64,000 bases of DNA. Source: Magnolia sinica (taxonomy: Eukaryota > Streptophyta > Magnoliopsida > Magnoliales > Magnoliaceae). Where the stretch lies: the NCBI RefSeq assembly GCF_029962835.1, contig NC_080578.1, positions 105,329,759 through 105,393,758 of the forward strand. Reading direction: 5' to 3'. This document shows, one piece after another, positions 1-12,861 of the stretch (the stretch's first letter is position 1; each line of letters starts with the position of its first letter). The notes under the pieces are model-generated. The model searched no databases. It was given only the letters and a program-made list of their open reading frames with translations, and had not been told where the DNA came from. Position numbers and translations under genes: made by a program.

Positions 1-3000
1 TCAAAAGAAGCTCTTGATGAAGCTAAGATCAGATTGGAGGCACTGGATAAGAAAGATGCAGAGCGAAGGAGAACTGCAGAACTCAAAAACAACCTGGAGG
101 AATACATATATGCCACAAAAGAAAAGGTTTGAAGTTATAAAATTGTATGCTTTTTGAAGAGATGACAATTGCCATGTTGTGTGGTTTTTTAGTCAACAGT
201 TTTGGGTATCTTATCTTACTTTCAGATTTCAATGGTTGATGGTTCTGGATTGTGTTAAGTTCGCTATTCCTCTCATTTATGTCCTTATTGTGATCTATAT
301 TTGAGGTATAGAACTGAGAATTTATATTTCCGTCTTTAGAATTGTTCTCATCTTCAAGTTGGTGAAATTCTTGTTGCTTGTCCGAGCATCCTTTAGGACC
401 ATTCAAAAAAGAAGGGGAAAAAAAGCCTGACTATCCTTGGAGACCCTGGAATCATTATTTCATTCTTTTCCACCCATAACTGATATGACTTTTTGGGTAG
501 GAAAGTATAGTTGAGAGAGAAAATTCACTCTGCCATCTTGGTTGCTCCCATGTTAAGGGTTCTTAAAATCTAGGCATGGCAATGGGCTGGACCTGGGGCA
601 GGTTTTCGGGTCAGGCCTATTCAAAATTTGATTTTGCTAGGCTCAGGCCCTGCCCTTTGCCAGCCTTATTAAAATCTCCATTTGTATCGTTTCCTTTGTG
701 CAGGGTCATCATCATCATCTAAGCCTTATCCAAATTACTTGGGGTCAGTTACATGAATCCTGTTCTGACATGCCACTCTATCAAGGGCCCATCCCTTCAG
801 TTAGACCATGGGTCATCAAGTCTTTTCTTACTACCTCCATTCATGTCCTTTTGGGCCTTCCCCTTGCCCTTTTAGAGACTTTTAACTTGTACCAACTCAG
901 TCTTAACTGGCAAAGTTCTTAGTCTCCATTGCACATGACCAAACCATCTAAATCTACTTTCCCTCATCTTATTACCTAGTTGTGTTACTCCGAAGTTTCC
1001 TCTAACACATTCATTTCTAATTTGATCCTCCCTGTCTTGTCACTCATCCATCTCAACATCCTCATTTCAGCACTTCCCATGAACATTCTGTTCCTTAATT
1101 GCCCTACATTCTGTACCATAAAGCATGGCCGTCTTATAGCTATCCTATAAAATTTTCCTTTCAGTTTGAGTGGTACATGACACTCCCATAAAGCTCCAGA
1201 GGCACATCTCCATTTCTTTCCCCTAGCTTGAATCTTATGGGCAACATCCTTCTCAATCTTTCCACTCATGAATTATTCACCTAAAGTATCGAAAGTGGTC
1301 ATTTTGGGAAATTTCTTGGTCAGCACTCTTTAACTAATTCCTTGTTTTCACTCCTATTGTTAATAAAATTGCAATCTATATGTTCTGTTTTAGTCCAACT
1401 AATTTTAAATCCTTTGAATCTAGGGCACCCCTCCATAAATCTAGCTTTGTGTTTATGCCTTACCACATCTTGTCAATCTAAACTATGTCATCTGCAAACA
1501 ACATGCACCGAGTCTTCTGTCTAGGTTTTGTAATGATATTTCTTGTTTCATAAGATCTCATTTTGTAACTCATTACAGTTTCCATTCATTAGGACCAAGT
1601 AACCTGTTTTGTCTTTCTTTCTTTTGATTGTAGCAAGATCCTTTGAAGTTGACTTTTTAACTTATATACTTCTCTTGATGTTTCTTTTGATGTTGCCACT
1701 GTTTCTTTTGCCAGTTAGAAGATTCTTCGGACATTCAGAAAATATCAACTGAACAGGAGCGTCAGTCCTTCATAAAGAAACTTGAGGAGGTAAGCTTTGC
1801 TTGGTGCTCCTCAGGGCTTAGACCATTGATATTGATTAGAGACTCACTCTCTTGTAATCTGTGCCTTTTCCTTGTTTTTCGATTTCTCTTCTCAGATCTC
1901 TTTGTAAATGACCCATCTTTGCCATTATGGATAGATTCTTAACTCTTTTTTAATTCTTCCACATGTTATGGTTCAACTCTTTTTTAATTCTTCCACCTGT
2001 TATGGTTTCAGGTGCAAGAGTGGCTATATACTGATGGTGAGGATGCTTCTGCAACTGATTTCCAAGAACGACTAGACTCACTAAAAGCTATTGGTGATCC
2101 AATATTCTTCAGGTCTGTTCCTTTGCAATTAGTTCTAAAAAGGCTTCGTTTTCGAGGCAGGGAATATATCCTAATGTTTGACTCTATTTTATGCAGATTG
2201 AATGAGTTAAGTGCACGCCCTGCGGCATCCGAACATGCTCAAAAATTTCTGGCTGGGCTGCAAAAGGTACTTAAGATAGTGAGTAGTAGCATGCTGTGAT
2301 AATATGGAGTTATCATGAATGATATACAACACTGCTTTATGGAGCATATGGATGGGCTGATACGTTTTGGCTTCTTCGTCATAACTGATAAATCGAAAAG
2401 GGGATTGAAATGCCCAAATTCAGACCCATTCCATGGACTGGGTTATAGAAATCAAGAAAGGGAGATACTTTATCCTTTTACAAAGGCATACAGAAAAAAA
2501 CAAAAACAAAAACAAAAAAACGAAAGGAATAAAGACTTTTCAACGTAATTCAGAAATTGCAAAAATGCTCTAAAGTTTTGTTTATTTATCAGCAACTTAA
2601 ACAGCACAAGTACACTGAGAGATCCATTTAACTGGGACTTGTCTCTGTTTATGCATGAATAACCTACTATCAGTGTTCGAAATATCGGTATTGCATTACG
2701 TATCACACCTTTGGGATACGGATACGTATCAGTTATCGCATGTGATATATCAGTTGTATCACATAATGTATTGCTGTTGTTGGAAACATGGGAAAACATT
2801 GGAAATTGGTAGATTTTTTTTAATGAAATTTTAGTGATTGTTAAAAAAGACATCAATACACACTTACAAACCAAAACATTACAAAAAACAAGTGAACATA
2901 ATGGGTTTTCTTTGTATGGGGTCCTAATCTATGCGTTGTCTAACTGAATTGATGCAAGTATATTCAAGGTTTATTCATATAATTTATAAATGTAAGAAAA

Positions 3001-6000
3001 CATATGGAAACACAAGCAATATATTCAAAAGCAAAAGAAGAATCACTAAATCAGGTTACATACATCTTTGGACATAGATTGCAACCAATTTGTGAGAAAT
3101 TGGGAAAATTTTATTTTATTTTTTCAAATTTTCGCAGCTTGGTCCTTCTTCTACAAATCTCAAAATCGAAGCTCCCAATTCATGATTTTTCATGCAAAAT
3201 ATGGAAAAACATGGATTTGTAACAATTTGACACTGATTTAACATGATTTACAAAAAAAAAAAAAGGATTGGAAAAAAAAAAATGCTTACCAGATCGAACA
3301 TGTGGGATATATCGCACTACTTGTGTGTTTCGTATCGCACAAGTGGGATACAAGAAATATCATGGGATATATCGGTCGATATCGTCGATATTTAAAATAT
3401 TGCCTACTATTCATGATTATTTCTGTAGGAAACTGTAACTCAGATTTAGTTGATAAATATGTTCTTTAATTTTATTTTATTTTTTCACATCTTTCTTTAC
3501 TTTCCTGCCATTCTTCTTTACCGCATGGAACATCCAAGAGGGGCAACCTATAGGAAGTTATTCCATTTTAACAGCTTATTTTTAGAATTGGAGATAAAAT
3601 TTCATTCAACATTTTTTTTCTTTCTTTTCAAATTGAGACTAGAATTTTATTTTACCATGCTTCTTTGTTACTCATTTCATGCAACTAGCAACAAAGAGCA
3701 GCAATTGGAAACACCTAGGAAAGTGAATAAAAAAAGCTTCTTTTAACCCAGAATCCACAATGTCTTTTTCCATATCCCCATTGATTCATCACTTCTATTC
3801 CATAAGCTGAATCATGATTCTTAGTGTTGGGGTATAAATGGGCCAAGCTGGGTTAAGGATTGTCATTCCAACCCGTGAGCTAAATGCCTGGGTATAGGCC
3901 AAGACCAACCCTATAACTGAGGATCCATTTCAGGCTCAAGCCCAGCCCAATAGTGTTGAATAAGTTGGTCAGAGCGTGCTGTCTTTTTGGGTCTAGGTCC
4001 AGCCCATGGTCTTCTAGGCTCCAGCCCAAAGTGGGTTGAGCTATTGCAGGCTGAGTCAGTCCAGCCCACTCTCTTTTGCAGTCTGATTTCTCCTCTCCAT
4101 CACATGTCCTACAACCGGCACCTAATCAGTTGGTTGTTTTAGCTGGAAATACCTAGATTCCGATGTTGCAGATGCCTGGTGCCTTGACTTCTACTTGTTT
4201 CATCTCCTGCAGATTGTAATTGGCTGGGAGAATGACAAACCTTGGGTACCTAAAGCCAGAATAGATGAGGTATGAGCTCTAAACAGTGAAGTTTCCCTCT
4301 TCCTTTTTTCCCCCTTATTTATTATTATTATTTTTAATCTAAGGATTAATCTTGAGTTAGCATGTTAGAGCTTTACCTCTTGGATAAAGGAAGTTTATAC
4401 TGATAACATATAAATGATATTTGTTTTCAGGTTGTGACTGAGGCTGACAAGTTCAAGACATGGTTAGAAGAGAAGGAAGCCCAACAAAAGATGTATGTGC
4501 CACTCTTTGTTTGAAAGAATCTGCTGTGTTGAGTAGTCATTTTAGGCAAGAGTTGTTAATAATCCTTATCATGAATATGTTGCTATTTTCTTTTTAAAAA
4601 TTGGGGAAAGAAAGAAAGAAATAAACAAGTTTTCTGTTCATCGATGGATCTTTCTTGTGTAGACGATTGTTCTAAAGTCAGTTAAAAGTTGAGCCAGTAG
4701 GGAAAATGCAAACAACTCTACTTGATTCATGCAAAGAACACTAGCAAGTTCTAGGGATCAATCTAGGAAAACATTAGAATATCAGGATCTGGTGCTTCTG
4801 ACTTTTGAGCCCATAGAACATTCCTCGGGATCATAAAATCCCCAGTTTCTCAAATTGTTTGGTTTTCAGTGATGACTTTTGATTGAGCTCCAGGTACTCT
4901 AGTAAAGGGGTTGCAAAAATCTCTTACTTGGGTAGTATCAAATCATTTAACCCCTTCTGTGGAGAGAGATCTGGTATCAATTTACTTTGACTTTGCATGG
5001 AAGTATTTTGGTGGATGGTAACCTGATTATTGCTAAATAGAGTGATTATTAGTCCACTGTGCACCTAGTGGTGTCCATGACACTCAGCATTATGTGGCTA
5101 TGTTCTCAGCCTCTATAAGCGATAATGCACTATGGATTTTCTTTCCTTTAATAAAAGTGCCTTCTTAGATGGATTATTGTTAAATATGATATGCATCACT
5201 TTTTCCTTTTTGGGACTGTCAATGCCGAGATATCAAGCGTGTCTAAATGGTACATTTTCACATATTATTGTGCTGATATGGATCCCTGTATTCATTCATA
5301 TAAGTTGATAGAAAACTCTATTGGACAACACAGAAGATCCCACATTGTTATTCCCAAGACCAAACAGTCATTATCCGTGTAGTGGTTCTTGTATCTGCTT
5401 TGTTATCAGCAAGCAGATATCAGAATATTATGGATCTCCTTCATTTTTTATTTTTCATGTTCTATCATAATGAGTATATACGTTGTTAAATAAGCTTGGG
5501 ATGCGTAGGATCTCTTGTACTGTTATGTAGTTTTTTTTTTTTTTTGAAAAGAATACTGTTATGTAGTTTAGCTTATGCTTTCAGGCATTTAGATTACATT
5601 GACAAATATTTAGCCACTTCCTAATCATTTCATGCTATACGAGCATCCAGCAGCAGATCTATTTTAACACGCAAGTAATGGTTGATTACCATATATAGCT
5701 CTTACGTTTGCATTTGCAAATAGAGCTATTTTTCACTCAAATAGAGTCATGACTTGCAAGTTCATTATATTTTCTATTCCAGGCTTTGTATGTTTGTGTG
5801 AAGCTTTAATATTAAATTATGACTAAATTATACCTTGTTTTCTCGTTTACAACCAGCACTGCTAATTTCAGTATTGTGGTTCTTTGACAGGGCTGCTGCA
5901 TCAAGCACACCGATATTCACATCAGATGAAGTGTATGACAAGGTTTTCAACCTCCAAGACAAGGTAAATGCAAATTCTCCTCTACCCACAACTAACCCAT

Positions 6001-6581
6001 AATAGAGGGGTATCATGTAATGCTTGACAAAAAGAAACGGTGTTACTGGTGTGCCCCAAGCTGTTGATCTTGTGAGTAATATCATTTGATGAGCCATGCC
6101 CCAAACTCCCCCATCGGATGATCCTAGCCATAAAAATGCAAATCGTAGAATGAGAAACCAATGCCTCACACTTAACCAGGGTCCCAGTGGAATGGTTAGA
6201 ATCCATCCATTGGGGAAGACTTGTGGTATAATCTCCCAATGACCAACCATATGAAATTCAGTTTATAGGGCTGTGCAAATGCTCCATTGAACTTCATGTA
6301 TCTCAACATTAACAAGCTGTATTCATCGAATTCTATCAATTTTTCTCATGGAAACGAGAAACATATTCATATAGGTTGCAAGCATCAACAGAATCCCCAA
6401 GCCAAAGCCGAAGATCGAGAAACCTCCAAAAGAACAAACTGAGAGCGGAGAGGAGAACACAAGCACCACCAACTCTACTACTGAGGACAGCTCTTCCCAA
6501 ACTGAACAACCTACAGGAGATCCTTCCACTTCATCTGACACGGACGCTGGTGCAGAGTCAGAGTCCCATGATGAATTGTAA
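1..6581 (+). CDS. HSP70-17: ER-resident HSP70-17 / GRP170 (HYOU1)-type chaperone, 3' part (last eight exons)
   Basis: The gene enters from the left edge, so its start is outside. Exons read from frame and GT-AG sites: 1-126, 1715-1789, 2012-2112, 2197-2266, 4213-4269, 4431-4492, 5891-5963, 6375-6581. Together they are 771 bp, giving 256 residues and a TAA stop, with phase kept across every junction. The encoded part is the C-terminal helical lid of a large HSP70 (pieces such as LEALDKKDAERRRTAELKNN and EEVQEWLYTDGEDASATDF), then an acidic Ser/Thr/Gln-rich disordered tail, ending in HDEL, the plant ER-retrieval signal. HDEL plus this lid is what the GRP170/HYOU1 class (Arabidopsis HSP70-17) carries: ER-lumen chaperones that also act as exchange factors for BiP. 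The ATPase domain lies outside. The introns hold a LINE relic and a hAT MITE, but no exon is damaged, so the gene looks functional. The family call rests on recognition, not a search. Confidence 0.9.
700..1560 (-). mobile_element. RTE-type LINE relic, 3' part, 5'-truncated
   Basis: On the minus strand this reads as the C-terminal half of a plant RTE-clade LINE reverse transcriptase. The YxDD-equivalent block appears as MLFADDIV (complement of about 1490-1510), and farther on are VPLKLKGKFYR-like and AEMRMLRWM residues, hallmarks of that clade. The frame has several stops and shifts, so it is dead. The element ends in a (GAT)n-type tail near 703-718 (TCATCATCATCATC on +), typical of RTE tails. 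It sits in the first visible intron of the chaperone gene, in antisense orientation. Confidence 0.8.
2671..3402. mobile_element. Nonautonomous hAT element (0.73 kb), copy 1, with 8-bp target duplication
   Basis: The ends are inverted and imperfect: CAGTGTTCGAAATATCG at the left, CAATATTTTAAATATCG read inward from the right. The flanks 2663-2670 and 3403-3410 are both CCTACTAT, an exact 8-bp target duplication, the hAT hallmark. Subterminal parts are full of GATATATCG/ATATCG words in both orientations. There is no coding capacity. It lies in the intron between chaperone exons 2197-2266 and 4213-4269. A near-full-length relative is at 59892-60652. Confidence 0.85.
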
Positions 6582-7856
6582 TCTGACCCTTGGTGACTTA
6601 AAAAGCCTGTGGCTGCATGACCAGATAGCCGATGGCCGCCTAACCATCACAGTGGCACCTTTTGATGAGATACACTACACTTTCAGAACCCTAGGATGAT
6701 TATTCTCTGTTTTTGTCATTAGGGGTTATATGCAGGTCGCGTAGCTTCTGCGGCCCACAGTTTTGATAGGCAGCAGTGGTTCATATGAGCCTTGAGATGT
6801 GTCCTTTGAACTATTTAAATGTAGTTGATCATCCCCACATCATTAAGGGGTGACCCACCTGCATTCAGCGATCATCTAATATACAAATCACCCTAACAGG
6901 GATTAGGGTTTCTTCCCCTTTTTGTACACTAATTGTGTTGAATATTGTTATGATCAGTTACAGATCTCTATTTAATCTTCCTCTTTTATGTTTCATAAAC
7001 TTTTCTTTGCCATTTGGTTGGGTGTGGGAATTAGTCATTGAAAGCAAATGGTGCAGCTAGCGATCTCGGCATTGAGTTATGTTTAAACGTCAGCTGAATG
7101 TCACTCTATGGGAGAGTGCTCCAGCAGCTCCATTTCATCTAGAAATGACAGCAGGTGCACTCTATGACACACATTATCCCGTCTGCCGCTTTGCCTCTGC
7201 GTAAACCGGTCCTTTATTTAATGGATTTTGGAAATTCTACTCCTATTGCAGTGGCAGAATCATGGCCTTAAACAGGTTGGCATGCTAAAACTAATGGTGG
7301 TTTTAAATATTTGGCATTGGAGTTTATATGCATTCACATCTATCTCAAGCAGCAGTTTGTAATTCAATGTGGGGCCAACCATATTAATGGCCTAGATGTC
7401 TTGTATATGACATGTTGGCCGGCATATGCAAGGCGCACAGTAGCATGATCTTGTCTAGTCATGTAGCTTGGTCAGTCTTTTTTCGGGTCTTTAACACCAA
7501 AACCTAGTAATGTTTATATCTAAAATTTTAGGTATTGTAGAGCCTTGACACATCTAAGTCTGGTGTGAAGTTTTGAGTTTTCCCTGTTTCACAATAATAA
7601 CTGACCCAATTTAGTAGACTGAGCTGAGTCAGGCATTTCTCAAGTGTTCAGACAGGTTTTGACAAGTGGGGCCCATGGTTAAATAACTAATCCAAAACAT
7701 TGGTCAGTTGGACCATGCAAACTCCATGGACAAGATATGCCCTATTTGCAAGGAACATCAGTTGATGTGGTCTTCAACCCATAAGTACCACCTTTGCAAA
7801 TGAATGTGGGACATATTTGAATGCTTGCTCAGGTTAGCAGGGACCTGCTGGACAGA
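6582..7856 (+). other. 3' UTR of the chaperone gene, then intergenic sequence
   Basis: The transcript probably ends within about 400 bases of the stop, in T-rich sequence near 6900-7000; no single poly(A) signal can be singled out. From about 7000 to the CACTA end at 7857 I see no gene or recognisable repeat. Confidence 0.5.
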
Positions 7857-7960
7857 CACTACAAGAAATGAGGGCAAAACTGACGGTGGATGGAACTCTT
7901 TGCCGGCGCGAACCAAAGCCGGCCGCGGGCAAAGGGTCCCTATTAAATAAAAATCATGGT
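7857..7960. repeat. Left CACTA terminus with GC-rich subterminal motifs
   Basis: CACTACAAGAAA is the canonical start of plant CACTA (En/Spm) elements. It is followed by GC-rich TTTGCCGGCGCG and GCCGGCCGCGGGCAAAGG words that stand out from the AT-rich surroundings; such subterminal words are transposase-binding sites in this superfamily. Confidence 0.75.
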
Positions 7961-7984
7961 GCCCTAATCTCATTCGGCCCTTTA

Positions 7985-8078
7985 CCTCTCCCCATCACCT
8001 ACTCTCTGCGCCTCTCTCTCCCCGCTCAATCTCTCTCTGCCTCTCTCTCTCTCTCTCTCCCTCTCCACTCTCTCACCC

Positions 8079-8135
<57 letters not shown>
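7985..8135. repeat. (CT)n microsatellite
   Basis: Long CTCTCT runs, nearly pure from about 8087 to 8132. It lies just inside the left CACTA end. Long translations through this stretch are low-complexity artefacts. Confidence 0.95.
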
Positions 8136-10450
8136 GTCTTGAGAACCTTCATCTCTCTCTCTGTCTTCCATCCTCTGGCACGAACCGAAAACCGCAGTTG
8201 TTATGCTTGTCCATCCTGCACGAGCAGAGCAGCAGGTCCGGCCAGATCTGGTCCTTTTACTCATTGCAAACAGGTACAAATCTTAGCCGAAATCACACCA
8301 CAATGGCATTTCACCAAAACATCCCTCCGCCCTCAATTCTATTCCCTTCCCTTCCCTCCCTCCCTCCCTCCCTCCTAGGTTTTGCGATTTTTTCTGTTTT
8401 AGAGATGGATACTGCAAATAAGTTTTGAACTCAGGAATGTCTGTGCTGGAGCCTTGGAAGTACTTGTATGCGTTTTGTTCTTAATATGGTGAATTTGCTC
8501 GTGGTTGGAGATTTTTGGGCTTTTTATGCATGGATATAGGCGATCTCCAATCTTCAGATGGGCTTTTTACTAGTAAATTTTTTCCAATTTTGGAAAAATC
8601 TGATATGCTTTTTGTTTGTTGTCCAATCTCCTGGTTTGAGACAGCTGTGGATTTGCTTCTGGTTGGAGTTTTCTGGGCTTCATATGGGCTTTTTACATGT
8701 TCTTTTCTGTTTGTTTTCCTATCTCCTGGTTTGAAACTTCTGGATTTTTGGACATGGTATTGCAGAGAGGACCCATTAAGGGGTCTTTCGTATGTTCTTT
8801 TATGTTGGATTCTTGGGATTTTTCATATGGTTTTTGTTGTTTGTTTGGTTAATTTTGCTTCTAGTTGGTGATCTCTGTGTTTTATAGACATGGGTATTGT
8901 GAGTATTTGGTGGAGGTCTCTGACATGCAATTGTATGTTGAAACATTGAAAATTTTCACAAGAGTTTTCAACTGATTTTCTTCTTCAATTTTTCTTTCAT
9001 CACATTGACATAAGTGTGTGAATATGATGGTAGGTGCTTCATCATATTTCCAATTGATTCATCGTCTTCTTCTTCTTGATATGATTGGACTGATAGAGCA
9101 TGGCGAATTAATCCATTTTATCTCATAGCCCAGGCCCCACATTCATGGGTTAGGTCCTTAGCCGAACCCTCCTTATGGGCTCCACCCAAATCATATTTGG
9201 TTTGCAGATTATTTTTATTTTTATTTTTATTTTTTATTTTTTAAAAGCATCAGAATGTATTATATTCAATTGAGAATGTACTGCAATAGCCCCATCATGC
9301 AGCCCTTCTCGAAAATGAGGTTGGTCCACTTGTTAGGTAGGCCACACTTGTATGATGAATATGAACCTTGGTTGTTCATTCATTACATGCACGTGCATTT
9401 GAACATGTGTGCGTACATGTGAGCTACCATAGTGGAAATGATGCTAACTTTCGTTGACTTGATCCACATGCTAACCACCTTTTTGGAAAAACTTGTTTTA
9501 ATAAAAAAAAATTTTGAAAACAACTTCGATAGGTTCAATATCCAAATAAATCTTTAGACATGCACGATTTAAAAATATTTTGATCACAGCTTCACTTTGC
9601 TAACAACTCATAAATATTTAGCAAATGAAATTATTAATGTGAATCATTGCAGTAATACATCAACATTGATATGTTTGAACTTTGCTAACATATCTTCACT
9701 GACTCTAGTTGTGGATATATTGGCTGGCATCACTGATTTCCTTTTTGTGTGATTCTTCCAAAGATAATTATTGTTGTGAGCAATCTCTTTCCCATCATGT
9801 CTATGTAAATAATATGTGTATTACTGGTCTTCTCCTCTTATAAGCTTTGTTTCTTCTTGGCCAATTTTAGAAATATATTACTCACGGTGGGATATGTTTG
9901 AGACTACACATTAATTCATGGCATCTAGAAGCCATAGAGCTGTACATGGAAGTCTCACGATTGGATAGTTTGATGATTTTAGAATGGTTTCTAGTCCTTG
10001 TACTACAATTAGAACAGAGTTCTAATGCTACTGCTTTTGTTAAATTAGGACTTTTTCCTTTATCACAAGATGATCGATTAACATGGTATGTAGAGCAGAC
10101 TTCTTTGTACTTTGTATGCAATGATGTTTTTTTTCTTTTCTTTTCTTTTCTTTTCTTTTTTCTTTCTTTCTTTCTTTCTTCTTCTTCTTCTCTTTTTATT
10201 TTTATTTATTTTTATTTTTATTTTTTATAATTTTAATTTTCTTTTATAATGTCCACTTCCTGGATTCAATCTCTACCTGAAAATTTTCCTTGTCTAGTGC
10301 TACTTCCTGTCAGTTTTTGTAGCCAAAATCTTTTTTTTTTTTTTTTTGCATTATACAGATGATTTGCCTTGCTTTCTCAAGACCATAAAAATAGATGGCA
10401 GATGTTTCAATCCAAATTTCAGGCCGGAGATACTTATTTAGCTGTCTAAT
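8136..10450. other. Interior of the CACTA element, no recognisable gene
   Basis: T-rich sequence. 8160-8275 looks like a spliced 5' leader (exon-like, followed by GTACAAATC), and about 8490-8760 contains a loose twofold repeat around TCTCCTGGTTTGA. Pyrimidine-rich low-complexity sequence fills about 10126-10240. I see no protein family here. Confidence 0.4.
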
Positions 10451-10566
10451 GCAAGTGCTCAGGTCCTATCCTCTGTTTGAACAGTTATGTCAGAGGACTT
10501 GATGTTGCTTTTCCAATCGATGCTCATGCTTGGAATTTGTATTGGACTTGCTTTCAATGTGGTTTT

Positions 10567-10714
10567 GCTTTCAACTGATAAAAGATCAAGACTAATGGAT
10601 AGGTTAGGTTGTTCACACCCTCGACCTTTATGGGCATGGTGCATTAACGTGGGAAAGCGATTCAACATGGTTTTGGGAATCACCCAGGGGCTTCTTTATC
10701 TTCGCCAAGATTCT
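10567..10714 (+). pseudogene. Captured fragment of an S-domain-type receptor kinase (kinase subdomains V-VIa)
   Basis: The frame gives DKRSRLMD, then after an unrelated insert GKRFNMVLGITQGLLYL followed by RQDS. This resembles the D-K-x-R-x-x-L-x-D-W ... KRFNIVLGIARGLLYLHQDS block just before the catalytic HRDLK of plant S-locus and cysteine-rich receptor kinases. The catalytic loop is missing and the sequence runs into a stop soon after, so this is a fragment only. About 45 bases between the two matches look like retained intron or inserted sequence. The match is from memory and short. Confidence 0.5.
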
Positions 10715-10739
10715 ATATTTCTTTTCACATAAATTTCCA

Positions 10740-12770
10740 ATGAATGTTTCAGTTAGATCATAGTTAAATTTTTACCAGTGCAGCTACTAATATTTATGGA
10801 TTCTACAGTTTGTATATGAATATTCATATTGGCCTTTGTGGAAAAATTTGTATGTAGGTCTTTATGCTTATAATCATTCCATTGAATGGCCCATTCATAA
10901 ATCTGTGCCTATATCTTCTATTTTAACTGCATGATGTAGCATGTATAACTATTGACATGACCATGATAAGGCTGATAATTGATTTTTGGTAATTGTAATG
11001 ATGGTAATCAATAGATAAATGGTACATATTACTGGGCTATGGGCCCCACTTGTCATTGTTGAATACCTGTGCATACTGTTAAGAGACCCGCATTACGCAT
11101 ATAGGGAGTTATTTGATACTCTGGCAGCGTATGACTCTTTTACTAAAAGTATGTCTCTAATCATTCCATCAAAATTATGTTCCACTCATGCATTTACTAA
11201 AAGTAAGTGAGGCTAATATTTTCAAATGAATTCTTTTTATCTTGTGACAATAGACGTGTGTCCACAAGCACCAAGCATCTTTTAAAAGGAAAGCTTCGGA
11301 TAATTAAGGCAGCAAAAAATGGTTCATGCTTTCTTGAAGTATGGATGTTTGGGCAGTCCCAAACATAGGTGTTTCTACTTATGCAGTTTGTGAATTCATT
11401 TCATTGATAATGATCTGTGGTTCTTTGACACTGCTCCTAAGAAAAAACAGTTGGAAAGGATGGGCTTCTCTCCACTCGACGACAACATGAATGGTTTTAG
11501 TGGGACCCATTTTCAGAAACTGTCTGCAGTTCAAGTCCTCTTGGATTTGTGTAGCAGAAATGAGCTCTAAGGGAGGGAGTCTCATATGTGGATCTCAATA
11601 ACCTAGGACAGCTGCTTAACTGTACAAATTATTTCTGACCATATAATCAAACTATATTCTAGCAATACAATACTAGTATAGCAGTACGAATGCGTCTAAG
11701 AGTTATACAACAACATCTATTCGTATGCACACCTAAGAATATGGAAAATCATAATCAAAATAAATTCTGCTACTATACTACAACCATATCAATGCATATA
11801 CATCCTATGTGTCTGAGAAGCATTTTTTTCTCCTTCTTGTTGCTTATTCAGCCAATTAAAGGTGAAAATGTAAGGTTTCTCCTGTTTGGTGGATAAATGG
11901 TTTTGTCCATTTGTAGGCTCGCACTAGGGGTCGACATTCAGCCATATCTCACTTCAGTTCAGGCTTTCACTATTTCCCAATCTTCCACTGGCTACTTCAT
12001 ATTTTTCTTTTTCTTTTCCCAAAGTAGTTAAACAGATAGCCCTTCATGAGTTCATAAGCGAAAATAAGGGTTGAGAATTTGGTACTCTCTTGACTTTTCT
12101 TTTCTTTTTTGTTGTCTCATGAAACTGTAAGGAGCATAATGTCATGGTTATTTGCTTTTTTGATGACTTGATTCATTAGTTCTTTAAGGAATAGTCAGAA
12201 GTGTTGTATTTGCAATACCTTCAGCTAACTTCTTATGGAAGCACAATTTTTGTTCTGGCTTGTCATATTTCTAAATTTCTCTGATCACCATTCTTGATAA
12301 ACACTACTAACATCACCACTTAGGAGTTTTGAATATCCAAAGTCACCGAGGTATTTTCACAAATCTGTGCATCATTAATTATCTCATGTCTAATGTATGA
12401 ATATTGTGGGCTTGGCAAAGGTCAAAAACAGAATCCTCATAATGCAGTTCCAGGTTATTTTTCCCTTTTTCTTTAATGATGAATACCACGAAAGTGGTGA
12501 TGTTTCTTATTTTACGACTTGTTATTTTTTCTCACAGCATCTACCAAGGTCACTGGCATGCACCAGAACTAAATATGGTTACTTTTTATGTTTCTTGCAC
12601 TCTTTTTTGCATTATTTTTTAACATAGGGACTTGGGGGCTGTTACTTTGTAGTTTGTGAACTTCTGCTTGTATATGCCGGTCACAGGTGGCCTGATTGCA
12701 TCATCATATTGTTTGTGAATGAAGTTACTTGCTATATTGCTTTTACCTTAGTTTGCTTTTCTTTTATGGG
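10740..12770. other. Interior of the CACTA element, no recognisable gene
   Basis: AT-rich sequence without long frames, clear splice-bounded exons or repeats that I can assign. Confidence 0.4.
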
Positions 12771-12775
12771 GACAC

Positions 12776-12790
12776 TACTAGAAAATGGAG
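12776..12790. repeat. Isolated CACTA-like terminus
   Basis: CACTACTAGAAAATG begins here and matches a common plant CACTA TIR. No partner end was found, and it lies inside the larger CACTA, so it may be a nested truncated element or chance. Confidence 0.35.
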
Positions 12791-12861
12791 CTTAGCATTG
12801 GAACTGATTAGAGTTTTTTGTCCATTCAAAACATTGGAACTGATGGTTCTTTCATTTTCAG

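Noticed and set aside
2470-2874. Minus-strand frame shared with 59820-60095
   Set aside because: The similarity comes from the shared hAT MITE, not from a protein; the frames are not conserved beyond it.
5828-6250. Overlapping minus-strand frames in the last chaperone intron
   Set aside because: They overlap exon 5891-5963 of the sense gene and match no family.
7868-8428. Long open frames on both strands across the CT microsatellite
   Set aside because: Composed of Leu/Ser or Arg/Glu runs produced by (CT)n; no domain or start context.
8515-8871. 118-codon frame with hydrophobic residues
   Set aside because: T-rich sequence yields Phe/Leu/Val runs; it contains an internal repeat, no family and no splice support.
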